From: Nigrospora sphaerica
Lineage: Eukaryota; Ascomycota; Sordariomycetes; Amphisphaeriales; Apiosporaceae
Assembly: GCA_018287875.1 (NCBI GenBank)
Contig: JAGVVL010000018.1
Coordinates: 62,001-126,000 of the forward strand
Direction: 5' to 3'
Length of the DNA stretch: 64,000 nt
The stretch's first letter is position 1; every line of letters starts with the position of its first letter. Below are positions 1-11,900 of the stretch, in pieces. Made by a program: the position numbers and the translations under genes. The notes under the pieces were generated by a model. It searched no databases. It was not told the DNA's origin and saw only the letters and a program-made list of their open reading frames with translations.

Positions 1-704
1 AGTTAAACAGACGCTCTCTGTCCCTAATTGTACAAACCCTACGTCACGCAGTACTTAAGTATAGCGTTCGTTATATATACTTAGCTTCGGTATTCCTCTA
101 GGATTCTTATAAGAACTCGGAGGTCCTCTTGTTAGTTCGCTTACTAGGTCCGCTTATTTACACTGTCTTAAGGCGATGGCTTTTATCCCGCTCGAGCGAT
201 GTCGGCCTAGCTGCGTGTAGGGGCCCCGAGAGGCTCCGTATAGGTCGGGCCGGTCTCCAGTAGGAGGTGTTCGTTTAAGTAAAGGTGAGTTATATACCCG
301 ATCTTAACCTATAGGAACGTTATAAAACCTTTTGTAATCTCTATAGCTAGTTCCTTATCTTTATCGTTGTATTCTTTAATAATGCTATTTAAGGCGTGAG
401 CAATCTTAATAAATACCGATCTTTAAGTGTTATATCGCTTATTTATGTCGCTTAAAACCGGGGCTAGTACTTCCGAAGCCGGCTGGTATCCTTATACTAT
501 AGCTGCGGCTTCTTCTGTCGTCGAAGCTTCTCGAGTGTCGTCGACCTTCCTTCGGTTTCGTAGTGGACCGTTTGTAGGGGCCTCATTCTGCCCTGTTCGC
601 TTCCTCTTGTGAGTATAAGTAGGGGAAGCTTCTTCGAGGTGGTCGGGAGGATCGTTTCCCGTCATCACCTTATCGGTGGTGTCCTCACGAGGAGGTGAAG
701 CCAT
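1..704 (-). mobile_element. Decayed retroelement remnant, gag/ORF1-like, cut by the window edge
   Basis: Read on the minus strand from an ATG at 704, the sequence encodes a polar, charged protein beginning MASPPREDTTDK. After about 70 residues it runs into TAG/TAA stops that mostly fit former CAG or CAA codons. Past the stops the same style of sequence continues, with a stretch resembling 'ADIARAG', which I associate with the N-terminal part of fungal LINE ORF1/gag proteins. That link is a recollection of family style, not an alignment. The stretch is A+T-rich, unlike neighbouring genes. It is not the same family as the three LINE copies elsewhere in this window. The rest of the element lies outside the window. 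Confidence 0.42.
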
Positions 705-1269
705 CACGATGATAGTCCCAGAGTCCATCTGGCCTCTGGGTTGGCGTTGAGGCGCCGTTGAAGGGTTGTTAAGGATTTGGCAGTAAATAGAGGGCTGGCA
801 TTAACAGTAGGTGCCAGAAAAGAATAAATAAGAAGGAAGGTGTCCTGAGGGGGTGTGTCGCGCCGTAAGGCCATTCCCAAGGTCGACAACCTATTAGTGG
901 GGTCACGTGAGAAGCTCCACAGGAGTCTTGGCAAGCTTCAGTATATAGTCTGCCATGTCTGGCATCTTTCCTTGCGTTGGTTTCCTTTAATGAACAACCT
1001 TGAAGTCCGTTTCTATCCTGCCAGTGCCGCTGTGGTGCGACATTTGTGATAAGAAGCGCAAATGCAATTCTTTACTTAGTGCACGCCATCGTGATACTTT
1101 GTAAGCAGGAGATAGCTGCCTATCTATGCAGCCTCGTCGCACGTCATTCACGTGATAACTGACGACGTCGCGCTAAGATCTCGAGGGGTTTATCCGGTTT
1201 ACTTAATCATAAAAGCTCATAGTATGAACGCTGCCGTAATTACCCACACATCTTAGCATCTAAACTAGA
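705..1269. other. Intergenic, no gene seen
   Basis: Nothing recognisable. A few short open frames have no domain character. It holds the upstream region of the FAD monooxygenase starting at 1270; I see no clear TATA box. Confidence 0.5.
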
Positions 1270-2583
1270 ATGGTGGTCGCAACATCGGTGCCACATCTCC
1301 GCGTAGCCGTTGTCGGCGGCGGCCCCGGGGGTCTGGCAACGGCTATTGCCCTATCCAGAGTTCCTCAAGTGACCGTCACGATATACGAACAAGCATCGGT
1401 TCTCCGCGAGGTGGGTGCCGGTATCAATATTGGGACCAACTCATGGAACGTCCTTGAGGCACTGGGCGTGGCAAATTCCTTGGACACCGGCCACCCTACG
1501 TGGACGGTGCTGAACATGTAAGCAGTATGCTCCTCTCAGACCTACGGACAGTGGGAATTAAGTCGAAGTTTTCTCAACAGGAATGGCCGTTCGGGCGAAG
1601 AGCTGCATCGTCGTGAAAGGAAGCCCGGCGATGCTAAGCGCCCAACCATCCGTACGCAGCGAACGGCTCTTCAATCAGCCCTGTTGCATCATCTCCCCCC
1701 CGGAATCCTACAATTGTCGAAGAAGTTAATAAAGATGAACGATCTGGGCGACGAAGGCGTCGATTTGTACTTTGCCGATGGGTCCTCAGCCAGAGCTGGT
1801 CTAGTTGTGGGCGCCGACGGCATCAGATCCGTCGTCCGCGATACGGCCTGGCCCGAGTACAAACTGTCCTTCACCGGCACGACCATCTGGCGCGCGCTAC
1901 TGCCGGCGCGTGATGTCGCGGACCTCGACCTCCGCTTCCAAACGACGGGCTGGTGGCACGGGCCGACAACGCACGTGTACTTTTCGCCCGTGGGCGAGGG
2001 CCTGTGGGAGATAGCATGCCGGGCGTACCACGACCCGGCGACGCACGGCGCCGAAAAAGTAAGCTGGGGCGTGCCAGTGGCCAACGCGCGCGTCGAGGCG
2101 CACTTCGGGGACCTGCTGCCCGACATCCGGGCGGCGCTGATGCGCGTGCCCGCCGGCGATTGGCGCGAGTTCGCCGCCTTCGCCGGGCCCGAGCTCGCCA
2201 CCCTCACGGCCTGGCACGGCCGCGTCGCTCTCGTCGGTGACGCCTCGCACGCCCTGTCGGGCGCCTTCGGCGCCGGCGCCGGCTTCGCCATGGAGGACGG
2301 CTGGCTACTCGCCCAGGCCCTGCAGCGCTTCGGCAACCACCGACAAAGCGCGCTGGCCGTCTTCAACCACGTCCGCGTTCCCTACTACGCCCGCATGTAC
2401 CGCCACCTCGCAAAGGAAGCGGTGGCGAGGTCGGCACGGCTTCGGGCGCTGGGCACCCCTTCCTACGACGAGCGGGTCCGGGCCAAAATCATTACCGATG
2501 GCGGCGGAGACATGGGCTGGATATACCAGCACGACATTTCTGCCGTCTGGGCTGAAGCTATTAGCAACGCTGAGGTCGCTTAA
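1270..2583 (+). CDS. FAD-dependent monooxygenase, salicylate hydroxylase-like
   Basis: Two exons, 1270-1517 and 1581-2583, give a 416-residue protein, the usual length for single-component FAD aromatic hydroxylases. The 63-bp intron (1518-1580) starts GTAAGC and ends CAACAG; removing it joins ...WTVLNM to NGRSGEELHRR in frame. The N-terminal dinucleotide-binding motif is VVGGGPGGLATAIALS (about residues 14-29). The second FAD motif is GADGIRSVVR, and the ribityl-binding GDASHA motif lies in the C-terminal third. Family members use NAD(P)H and O2 to hydroxylate aromatic or related rings in the cytosol; the substrate cannot be read from sequence. The gene converges on an SsuD-like monooxygenase 0.85 kb downstream, so a shared catabolic role is possible but unproven. 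Codon use is GC-rich and intact, with no RIP-like damage. Confidence 0.88.
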
Positions 2584-3429
2584 CCAAGGACCTGGCCGAA
2601 GTTAGACCATCCTCAAGTCATCAAGTCGGAAGCTGCCATCAGGTTGCCATGCTCATTTCACTTTGCTAGGATGCGACAGATGCGACAAGTGGAACTCGTA
2701 AACTCAGTATGCGGCTCACGTTGGATCCAGGTACAACTTGCCCAAGGGTCATGCCCGGCCAGCCTAGCTCAGCCTACTCTTCCACAGCAAGGACGACTTC
2801 CATCAAGCGTGAACTTTTCGGTGGCACTGTTAACTGCATCCTTCCGTTGTTATCAACTCCAGGATGCGTGGATCATTATCATTGCTCTCACTTACTGCCG
2901 GCCTTTCTTGCTTACGCCTTCGCCCAGAGTCTGACGGTGATCCATCATGGTGAGGTCGTGAAAATGGGGCCACTACGCGCGCGCTTATGTGTGTGTACCT
3001 TTCTGGCGGCGTGGACGGTGAGTGTGTTGTGTACAGATGAAAGGAATAGTTAGAGCGAGAGAAGTGTAGTAATAGTGCGGCGAAGGTAACTCTGCCAAGA
3101 AACATGCTAACGCGCCAATGCACGGATGGGTTTCGTCTCCTTCGCATGCTGGCCAGCTGCCAAGCTAAATTTCCCATGTGACGGTAGCCAGCTGGGTCTG
3201 TCATGGCTCATCCCTTGTTTGCTGGGCGGTACACAGACTTATCTACCCATTAATTTCGCCGCGGCAGACCGAATAAACGAAGTTGTTCGCAGCTGATTTT
3301 AAATCACGGGAATCCTACATTGCCCAGCTTGGAGCGTATGGGACCGCTGTAAGGATATTAAAGAAAGTCCATTTTAGATGCACTTTTAATCGTCCTTGAA
3401 TGTTTTACATTATAAATGTTGAGTTATCT
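2584..3429. other. Intergenic between convergent genes
   Basis: Holds the 3' ends of two convergent transcripts. Several overlapping short open frames occur on both strands but none has a recognisable motif or splice pattern. Nothing else seen. Confidence 0.5.
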
Positions 3430-4617
3430 TCATGCTGCCCCCTCCGCCACGCCGTTGCTCTCGTCCCCGTGCCCTTTCGGCGCTTTTTTCTCTTCGCGCT
3501 GGCGGATGCCTTCGTACACGCGCGGGAGGATGTAGCGACCGTAATCGACGGCGTCGTTGAGGTTGTCGTAACCGCGGATGGAGAGCAGCTCGCAGCCGAG
3601 GTCGACGTAATCGAGCAGGGCGGCGGCTACGGTATCGTAGGAGCCGACGAGGGCGGTCGAGGCGCCGCGCGCGTTGGTGGCCGTCACTGTCGGGTACCAG
3701 AGGGCTCGGTCCTGGACCTCGCCGCGCTTAGCAATCTCGAGCAGCCGCTGCGAGCCGACGTTCTGCGGCGCTTCGGGCTGGCCGTTGTTCCCGGTCCCGG
3801 GTCCGGCGGCCGTGAAGCTCCGCGATGCCGCGCCGTGGCCGCCCGCCGCCGCCCCCCTCTCCAGCGCCTCGAGCGTCCGGTGCGCCTTGGCCCACGCCAG
3901 CTCCTCCGTCTCGGCCGTGATGGGCCGGAACGTCACCCAGATGCGCGGCCGGTCCGTCCGCGCTGCCTTGACTGCCTCCTCGTAAATGCGGTCAATTTGC
4001 TCCTGCGTCTCCTTGAGCGGCTCGCCCCAGAGTCCGAAGATGTCGGCCAGGGATCCGCCGACGCGGTAGGCCTCATCCGACGAGCCTCCCACCGAGATGG
4101 GGATGGAGGACCCGTTTACGGGCCGCACCTGGTTGCTCCAGCCCTTGAAGGTGTAGTAACTCCCCTCCCAGTCGAAGGGGTCGCTCGAGGCCCAGGCGCG
4201 CTTGAGGATGCGGATGTACTCTTCGAGGCGGGCGTAGCGCTCAGCCTTGGGCAGAAAGTCGCCCTCGCGGGCCTGCTCGGCGTCGCTGCCGCCGGCGATG
4301 AAGTGCACGACGGCGCGGCCGCCGCTGAGCTGGTCGAGCGTGGCCAGCTGCTTAGCCGCTGTCGTCGGGAACATGGTGTTGGGCCGCAGTGCGATGACGA
4401 CCTTGATGCGCTTGGTAACAGCTGCAATGGTGGCCCCCAGCGTAAAGGGGTCAAAGTAGCCTGACGCGTACGGCACCAGCGTGTAGTGGAAGCCGTAGTC
4501 ATCCAAGGCCCGCGCATACCGCACCAGGAACTCGGGGTCGATGGGCGTCCCCGGCGGTAGCGGTTGTAGCTCATTGGACGCGTTAGGCGGCGTCATCGAG
4601 ATGAATTCGGTCGGCAT
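3430..4617 (-). CDS. SsuD-like FMN-dependent alkanesulfonate monooxygenase (luciferase-like)
   Basis: A single-exon 395-residue protein of the bacterial-luciferase-like TIM-barrel family. The start is the ATG at 4617 (MPTEFISM); an upstream in-frame TTG is not used. The diagnostic segment HFIAGGSDAEQAREGD followed by ERYARLEEYIRI matches the conserved SsuD region near the active site. LRPNTMFPTTAAKQLATLDQ and the late YPTVTATNARGASTALVGSY segment also fit alkanesulfonate monooxygenases, which release sulfite from organosulfonates using reduced flavin. Such enzymes supply sulfur under sulfate limitation. The usual partner flavin reductase is not in this window. Residues about 240-275 form a low-complexity Gly/Ala-rich insert (AAAGGHGAASRS). 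Fungal copies are often suspected to derive from bacteria; the lack of introns is compatible with that but does not show it. Close relatives act on other substrates, so substrate is uncertain. Confidence 0.87.
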   Translation of the reverse strand: MPTEFISMTPPNASNELQPLPPGTPIDPEFLVRYARALDDYGFHYTLVPYASGYFDPFTLGATIAAVTKRIKVVIALRPNTMFPTTAAKQLATLDQLSGGRAVVHFIAGGSDAEQAREGDFLPKAERYARLEEYIRILKRAWASSDPFDWEGSYYTFKGWSNQVRPVNGSSIPISVGGSSDEAYRVGGSLADIFGLWGEPLKETQEQIDRIYEEAVKAARTDRPRIWVTFRPITAETEELAWAKAHRTLEALERGAAAGGHGAASRSFTAAGPGTGNNGQPEAPQNVGSQRLLEIAKRGEVQDRALWYPTVTATNARGASTALVGSYDTVAAALLDYVDLGCELLSIRGYDNLNDAVDYGRYILPRVYEGIRQREEKKAPKGHGDESNGVAEGAA

Positions 4618-5784
4618 ACTGGCCAAATGTGTAAGGGATGAACCAGGGTTTCGTTGGGGGACTACGTGTGAATGGTGAGAGGCCGCCAGCGAGAAGAATA
4701 TTACCTCCCCTTTTTACCTGACCAGCTTAGAACGGAGTGTTTCAACAGTTATGTCATCTTTCCAAGCCCTCATCTTCTAGCTACTCTGCTTATCACGCTG
4801 TCAATCACTTACCATGAAGCTGATTAATGTGGTGTGGCATGGGTGTGATACCCCACTCGGTATTTACCCCACGTCTTGATGTCAGTTCATGTATAGATCG
4901 CGCCATACCTGCATTTGGCCAATTACAAACGTTGCTAACATTTCTAATCACTTTTCGTGCCAGTTAACCCCGCATATCCTCTAAAGACGCCAGAGCTGTA
5001 CAATATGATGTTATACGCTATTAGTCGGTCGTTAGCCGAGTCCGACGCCATGTTATCGCGGACCCCGGTGATTTCCGGAATCCAGTCGCGTCAATATCAT
5101 GTGTGAGCGATATCACAAGTCTTCCAATCATTCATCCGGCTTTGCTTACCGCGCGATATCATATTACCACTTAGTTACTAATTGAGTTGAAGCGGCAGAC
5201 GACTTTGCATCTTTATCTTCAGATCACGGACCACCGCTACAACAGGCCTCCATCAATGCGCCTTGATGCTTTCGTTTCCGTAGTTGCAGGTTTACTACGG
5301 TTCGGGTGACGGGGGTCGGATATTCACTGTGGCCGCCTTAAAGACAGTTCAATTTGGATGCACAGACGAGTATATTTGCCCTGGTAGATTGATGACCCCG
5401 AAACCGGCCGATAGCGTCAATGTGTTAGGCAGAAGGCATGAGACCGCCAGATACCGTGGTTGTCGTTCAATTTCGGCCGTTGCCATCTGTTATTCTGCCT
5501 TCCCCTCCCGGGTGCAGGTCCCAGTTGGAGTAATCGAAAAGAACAAACCTGGAGCACGTCTTATGTTGCAACATGACGCGATATACTTCTGACGCCCTTG
5601 CCCCGCACATTAACTGGGGCATAAATGACCCCAGACATCATGCAGCTGTCTGTGTGGTCCGAACGTCGACATCTTGGCTGCGATCACTGCGAACAATGTG
5701 AAGTCGAAAATGACTGCTTATAGGTTGTTTCGAGGTAGAGTTTTCCATGGTGCAAAACGAAAAAGGCGCCCCGCCTGAAACCAC
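4618..5784. other. Intergenic; upstream region of the SsuD-like gene
   Basis: No gene supported. A 102-codon frame at 5284-5592 lacks an ATG start and any motif. The right end borders the left TA target site of a Fot1-like transposon at 5785. Confidence 0.5.
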
Positions 5785-5786
5785 TA

Positions 5787-5828
5787 AGCTCGAGCCCTCC
5801 TCAGCGCACCGCACCATCACCGCACCAC
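5787..5828 (+). repeat. Left terminal inverted repeat of Fot1-like element 1
   Basis: Forty-two bases beginning AGCTCGAGCCCTCCTCAGCG. They match the reverse complement of 13368-13409 except for three transitions (T/C, C/T, G/A). Preceded directly by TA, the target duplicated by pogo/mariner elements. Confidence 0.85.
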
Positions 5829-5989
5829 TGTTTCTACCACCAAAATCGGATGAGATAGATACCTTCAAATGCGAGTAGATAAATAACTAGATATCGTGAG
5901 ACCTTCGTGTTAAGGTGTAACGATTCTTTAATTTTTTTCTCTTTCGTTTAATACTAGCTATTCTTTATATGGAAGTACTGCCGCTAGCG

Positions 5990-7278
5990 GCAGCGCTTAA
6001 GGAAGTCTTAGGAGGCCTATTTATCTGCGAGGCCTTTAAATAGTTCAATATCTTTAAGGAAAGCATCAGAAGGAGGATTCTAAGTCGTCCCTTAAAGCCC
6101 GATACCTAGGTGTATCGCCAGAACTCATCGCCAACTTTAAAGTACGCCTTTACTAAGTGGTTGCTAACTTAGACGCGCCTTAGTTAAACTCCTTTATATA
6201 GCCGCTTTCGTTTATATACGCAGACGTTAGTTAAGGCCTTTAAAGATAACCATATTATCGGAAAACGCTAGTATCTCTATTTTTTTAAGCGTTAGCCTTA
6301 GGCTAAGACTATAGCGTTCATCTTTATTAACTATAAATACGTTAATAGCGTGTCTCGCGAGATTATTTAAGAGTTCTTCTTTAAGCTAAATTTAGAGGAT
6401 ATAACAAAGGTCCCTTTAGAGCACTTGTAGAACTTCGACGAGGTTAGCGCTCAGATAGGCCTTAAAATAATCCTCTGGTTGTCGGGCCGTCTACTCTCAC
6501 AGAGGCCTTCGCAATAGACGCCGGGATAGGCAAATAAACGACCTTCCTTAAGGCTATCTCTGCTACCAGCCGTGTACTGCCTCCTCTCGTCATCTTTAAG
6601 GGGAAAAGCGTTCAGTAGCAGTGGTTCACCTCTTAAGCCAACGAGGATAACTTTAAGGACTAGTCTTTTAAGGCCTTATAGGCTAGCTAGACAAGCAACT
6701 TAATTACTTTACGTTAGTTAAAGTAGATCTTCCTCCTGTTAACCACTTTAGAGGACCCCGAGTAATAGAGACACCTTATTTTAGGTAGCCACTTTAGCTA
6801 CTATACAGATAACTTTATAATGGCCTACTTAAAGGCGAAGGTCTAACTTAATTTTCTACTAACGTATATATCCCAGGTTCTTTAGTTACTAAATCTAGGA
6901 CCCTTTTCGGTATTAAAATGCACATACTGTAAGTATTTATAGAACGCCTATATAACGAGCCTCACGATAACGCTAAAGAAGCTTAAGTTCCTCGAGGTTT
7001 AAAACAAGGCTTATAAAGAGGCCTTTACGCCTCACTAGATTGCTATCGGCTAGCGAGTAACCGGTATCTAGCCTAGAGACGCTAGAAAAGCGTTAAATAG
7101 TCGCCTTATATAGCAGCGTAAGGCCGACAGACTAAATAGCAACTCGTGGCAAGTCCCACTGTTAAAGGAGAACGTTCTATTAATAAAGATATCTATAGTT
7201 AATGTTAAGATACCTTACTTTTTATATTAAATGCACGATATTTATTAAGAACTACGTGGTATAAATAAGGTGTACAAT
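5990..7278 (+). pseudogene. Fot1/pogo-type DDE transposase, 5' part, decayed
   Basis: Many in-frame TAG/TAA codons, most explicable as former CAG/CAA. At about 6780-7000 one frame reads HLILGSHFSYYTDNF, then AKVQLNFLL, then SQVLQLLNLGPFSVLK. This aligns by eye with the canonical pogo DDE segment in which an Asp-containing (V/I)DGHGSH motif is followed by SH(V/I)LQPLDVGVFSPLK. The catalytic DGHGSH site reads GSHFS here, so the active site is lost. The N-terminal DNA-binding part is too decayed to delimit. The frame is interrupted at 7278 by LINE copy A and resumes at 12964. Confidence 0.7.
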
Positions 7279-7282
7279 GTTA
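7264..7282 (+). repeat. 5' target-site duplication of LINE copy A
   Basis: AATAAGGTGTACAAT (7264-7278) is repeated exactly at 12949-12963, directly after the LINE's 3' TAA repeats. The match can be extended to 7282 with one G/A transition. This is the duplication expected from target-primed reverse transcription. Confidence 0.85.
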
Positions 7283-7388
7283 AAAACTTTTTCGAAACCG
7301 ACCCCACATAGCGATAACTTCACAACCACGACTCTATAAGCTACCGGATAGCCCGGAAACTGTTCCTAGGGCTTCATTTAGCCTAGAA

Positions 7389-8935
7389 ATGGTCGATTCA
7401 CCACCCTCGAGGCAAAGCGCGGGTGGTGGGAGCCGCCATAGGCCCGCCCCACCCCCCGAGCCGTCACCTCCGGACTCAAGAACACCATCGCCAGACAGCA
7501 TCATAACACCTGGACGCAGTCCAGAGGATATACGCAGCACTATAGACGACTTTAAACGCTTCCTAGCTGGTGAAGTCAATATTGCGGCCTTAGCCGCAGC
7601 AGTTCAAGCCGCCATTCCGGTCCTAAAGACAGCGGCTAAGGAATCGGATAACCAGCCCAGTATCGAAAGACGTGTCAATGCTATCGAGAACACGCTGTAA
7701 GCTATCTATAAGGAAATCAAAGCTCCTAAGACGTACGTTGCAGCTGCTACTGCCCTTACTGTAGCCCCAGCGCTTAGGGCCCCCCAGGTAGCCAAGACTC
7801 TACCTCCTCGACACGAACGGGAGGTAACAGTTAAGGCCGCAGGAACTAAAGGCCGCACCTATAAAGAGATCGTGCGGAAAGTTAACGCAGTAACAGGTAA
7901 AGAAACAGCAATAGCTACATGGAAGCTTCCCAGCGGAGACTATGCTATTACCTGCAAGACAGCAGAAGAGAAGCGACAGCTAGAAACCGACCGGGCCTGG
8001 ACCACCGAGGCCTTCGGAGAGAACGCCTCTGATACGTGGCGGGGGTAGGTAACAGATAATAAGGTGCGGTATCCTTGTCAAGGAGGGGTCCTGCTACCCC
8101 ACCTACCTAGTTGGGATATCGCACCATAGATAGTTTCCTGCCCTGACATCCACTTCGTGGCCGGCGGACGGAATACATCATCTTTCCCTTCACCCCAGTC
8201 TTCGCCATATCAGCCTCTATCTAGAAGAGAAAGATCCTGGCGGTGGCCTATGGCATCAACAAGGAGGCCATAAAGACGAACCAAGGGCAGCTAGGAGTCC
8301 AACTCCGGAACCAGCCCGGCGGCCCCATCGACGTCTTAGAGGCCAAGCTCCCTCGCAACGCTAAGACCTCGTCTAGGAAGGTCACGGCCCTATATATTGC
8401 AGTACCCACAGTTCAATAAGCGGAACAGCTATACCGAGACGGCCTTATTTGGCAGTATAGCTATTATCTATACGAGCCCTTCGCCGAAGGAGCCCAGCTT
8501 AAGCAGTGCTACCACTGCTACCGTTATAGACATATCGCCCGTGTCTGCTACCATGCATGTAGGTGCGGGCTCTGCTCTTCAATAAAGCATAACGATAAAG
8601 AATGCCCAGAAGCCGAGAATAAGAGCTGGTACTGCTATCCAGTATACCGAGGACTACATACTGCGTGGTCTAAAGATTGTCCAGTCCGCTAAGAGCAGGT
8701 CCAGATCGCTAAGGCGGCTTACGTTACAAGGCCGAAGGGATTCGCACTGCCCTCGTAAGAACCCCTTAAGCCAACAGCCGAGGATTGGCAGATAGTACAG
8801 CCGCGGAAGCGTCGAGCAACCAGCTGCCGTACTAGAAGCACTGGCAGAGCCCGTAGTAGAATCCACGAAAAGATAGACGACATGGACATCGAAACACCGG
8901 AGTTAACGCTAAACAGTATCCACGCTCGACTATAA
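7389..8935 (+). pseudogene. LINE copy A ORF1 (gag-like), broken
   Basis: Begins MVDSPPSRQSAGGGSRHRPA, identical at the start to ORF1 of copy C. It stops at about codon 104 through CAA-to-TAA (near 7698). Further stops follow, and a 183-bp MITE-like insert interrupts it at 8030. The zinc-knuckle region is recognisable at about 8505-8700, but several cysteine codons have changed relative to copy C. The ORF1 terminator is the TAA at 8933-8935, as in copy C. Confidence 0.85.
8030..8212 (+). mobile_element. MITE-like insert in LINE copy A
   Basis: This 183-bp segment is absent from copy C, whose reading frame passes directly from ...GENAS to IQKRKIL at the same point. It is flanked by a GCCTC direct repeat (8025-8029 and 8213-8217). 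Its ends are imperfectly inverted: TGATACGTGGCG at the left and, reverse-complemented from the right, TGATATGGCG. Inside, GGTGCGGTATCC near 8072 pairs with GATATCGCACC near 8120, and GGGGGTAGGTA near 8041 pairs with CTACCCCACCTACC near 8094, so it can fold back. It has no coding capacity. Superfamily is not determined; a 5-bp target duplication is only suggestive. Confidence 0.6.
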
Positions 8936-11900
8936 CAGCATTAAGGATCCTACACTGGAATATGCAGAAAAGTAAGAAAGCATAGATTCCGGCAGTCGAT
9001 GCCATCTCCGAAGAGTACGACGTCCTGGCTATCTAAGAGCCCTGGCGAAACCTATATATACCGACCACCTACTGCCCGAGATCCTCTCTGTACTACCTTC
9101 TCTATACCGCTGAGGGAGGCAGAGCTTATATTTACATTAATAAAAAGCACCCCCCTATGTAGTGGACTTATAAGACGTAATCAGATAGGTGTAATATCAC
9201 AATCCAGTTACTAGATAGTCCTATAATAGTTATCTACGTATACTCGCCTCCTCCTGGATCGATTAATAGATTAGACCTGCTAGCTATCGAAGCCCTCCTT
9301 ACCGGTCCCTAGCTAGGACGAACAGTCCTTATAGGAGACTTTAACGTCTACCACCCTATCTGGGGAGGATACAACGTCCGACCTTATAAGGCAGCCGATA
9401 AGCTACTTTAGCTAGCAGAATCCTGGAGACTCCAGCTTATCACGCCCCCTGGAATACCGACATGGACTTGAAGAGGGTGCATGGACTCCACGATCGACTT
9501 AGCGTGGGCTACAGACGATCTCCGAGCTGCTTACGATAGGTACGCCCTATATACTGGATCCGATTACCTCCCGTAGGTGATACGCGTGGCTGGACTTTAA
9601 AACGACCCTTAGAATAAGCCACGGCGCAGTTAAAAAACAGCTGACTATAACTAAGCGAAGGCCGAGGTGACACACCTTCCGTAGCTAGGGCTACTCGAGA
9701 CACCGGAGGAAATCGATAGATACACCGAAACGTTAACTAAGGAGCTAACTCGGATAGCCGACCTAGTTGCCCCCCTCCGCTACTTTAAGGGGAGAGGCAA
9801 GGCATAGTGGAACCATGAAATAAAAGAAGCTATAAAAGAGGAGAGAGGAACTTAGCGAACATAGCTATCCGATAAGACAGACGCAGCCTAGCGAGCTCTT
9901 TAGTAAGCATCCCTTGCGAAAAAGTAAACGATCCGCACTGCAAAGATAGCGACCTGGAGAAACATGCTTCACAAGGCCTCTAGCCAGCCAGCTGGCGTCT
10001 GGAATATCGCGAGATAGGCCAGAACCGAAGGAGCTGCACTGCTGCTACCTTTAGCCGTCCCCACGCTTCACACACCGCGAGGCGAAGCGACGACCTATAA
10101 GGAGAAAACGGAGGCCTTCTAAGAGAGGTTTTACCCTCTCCTTAAGGCTATGTATACCGGCTTCCGCATAATAAACCGGCTTGCAGCGCCTCTCGATATC
10201 GATAGCGAGGTGACAGCGGAGCAGGTCCAAGACGTCTTAAGCAAGGCAGGCCAGTGGAAAGCACCTGGACCAGACCAGCTCCCGAACGGTTTCCTTAAGC
10301 GCTTAGGAAAGCCCCTCTTCCAGGCCTTAGCCTCCTTAGCGGAAGTATGCTGGCGTATAGGATACTATCTAACAGCGTTCCGCAAAGCAGTGACCATTAT
10401 CCTCCGGAAACCAGGAAAGCAGCTAAACAAGTACCGCCAAGCCGGCGGATGGAGACCTATCGCGCTACTTAACACTATAGGGAAGGTGATCGAGAGCCTT
10501 CTAGCGTAACGGCTAGCTGGCTTTGCGGAAGAAAACGGGCTGCTCCCGGACGAACAGATAGGGAACTGAAAGGGCCGCTCCACGGAAATAGCCTTACGGC
10601 TGCTAACGGACCTAGCCCGAACAGCCTGGAAGTATGGAGGTGCAGCAACCCTTCTATCGCTGGATATTTCGGGCGCTTTCGACTCCGTTGACTATAGAAG
10701 GCTCCTTGCTAACTTACACGCGTTATAGGTCCCTATATAGACCATCAACTAGATCCGAAGCCTCTTATCCGACCGATATACTATGCTGTTTTTTGACGGC
10801 TAGGAATCGGACGAGATCCTAATCCTAGCAGGCGTCCCGCAGGGCTCACCCTTATCGCCCATCTTCTTCTGCCTCTATATAGCCGGTCAGGCCAGTGGAA
10901 GGCACCTGGACCAGACCAGCTTCCGAACGGATTCCTTAAACGCCTAGGAAAGCCCCTCTTCCAGGCCTTGGCCTCCCTAGCGGAAGCGTGCTGGCATATA
11001 GGATACTATCCAAGAGCGTTCCGGAAAGCAGTCACCGTCATCCTCCGGAAGCCAGGAAAGCAGCCAAACGAGTATCACCAAGCCGGCGGATGGAGACCTA
11101 TCGCGCTGCTCAACACTATAGGGAAAGCGATCGAGAGCCTACTAGCGCAACGGCTAGCTAGCTTTGCCGAAGAGAATGGACTGCTCCCGGACGAACAGAT
11201 GGGCAACCGGAAAGGCCGCTCCACGGAAACAGCCTTACGGTTGTTAACGGACCTAGTCCGCACAGCCTGGAAACATGGAGGCGCAGCAACCCTTCTATCG
11301 CTGGATATTTCGGGCGCTTTCGACTCGGTCGACCATGGAAGGCTCCTCGCTAACCTGCGAGCGCTAAGGGTCCCTATATGGACTATTAGCTGGATCCGAA
11401 GCTTCTTATCTAACCGGTCCACTACGCTATTCTTCGATAGCCAGGAATCGGACGAGATCCCAGTCCCGGCAGGCGTCCCCCAGGGCTCACCCTTATCGCC
11501 TATCCTCTTCTGCCTCTATACAGCCGGTCTTTATAAGGCTCTCCGCGCTGTACCAGGGATAGCCACTATAGCCTTCGTAGACGACACGAACCTCGTGGGC
11601 TTCGGTTTGGACCCCGAGTAAACCTGCGAGCGGCTGGAAGCCGCTTACAGGATCTGTAAAGAATGGGCAGTCAGCCACGGCATGACCTTCGCAGTCCAGA
11701 AATATCACCTAGTCCACTTCTCTCGAAGACGGAAAGGTCCGGATATAAAGATAGCCTTAGAAGGTCACGAAATCGAACCAGAAGACTCCTGCCGCGTCCT
11801 TGGCATCCAGGTGGATAGACGTCTCCGCTGGGACGTCCATATCCAGTCGATATCGAAGAGGATGGCGACGCAGGTCTATACCCTAGACCGGATAGCCGGC

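Noticed and set aside
1689..2366. Long minus-strand open frame opposite the FAD monooxygenase
   Set aside because: GC-rich antisense shadow; the plus strand carries clear family motifs in the same interval.
3400..4464. 354-codon plus-strand frame over the SsuD-like gene
   Set aside because: Antisense shadow of a well-supported minus-strand gene, with no motifs.
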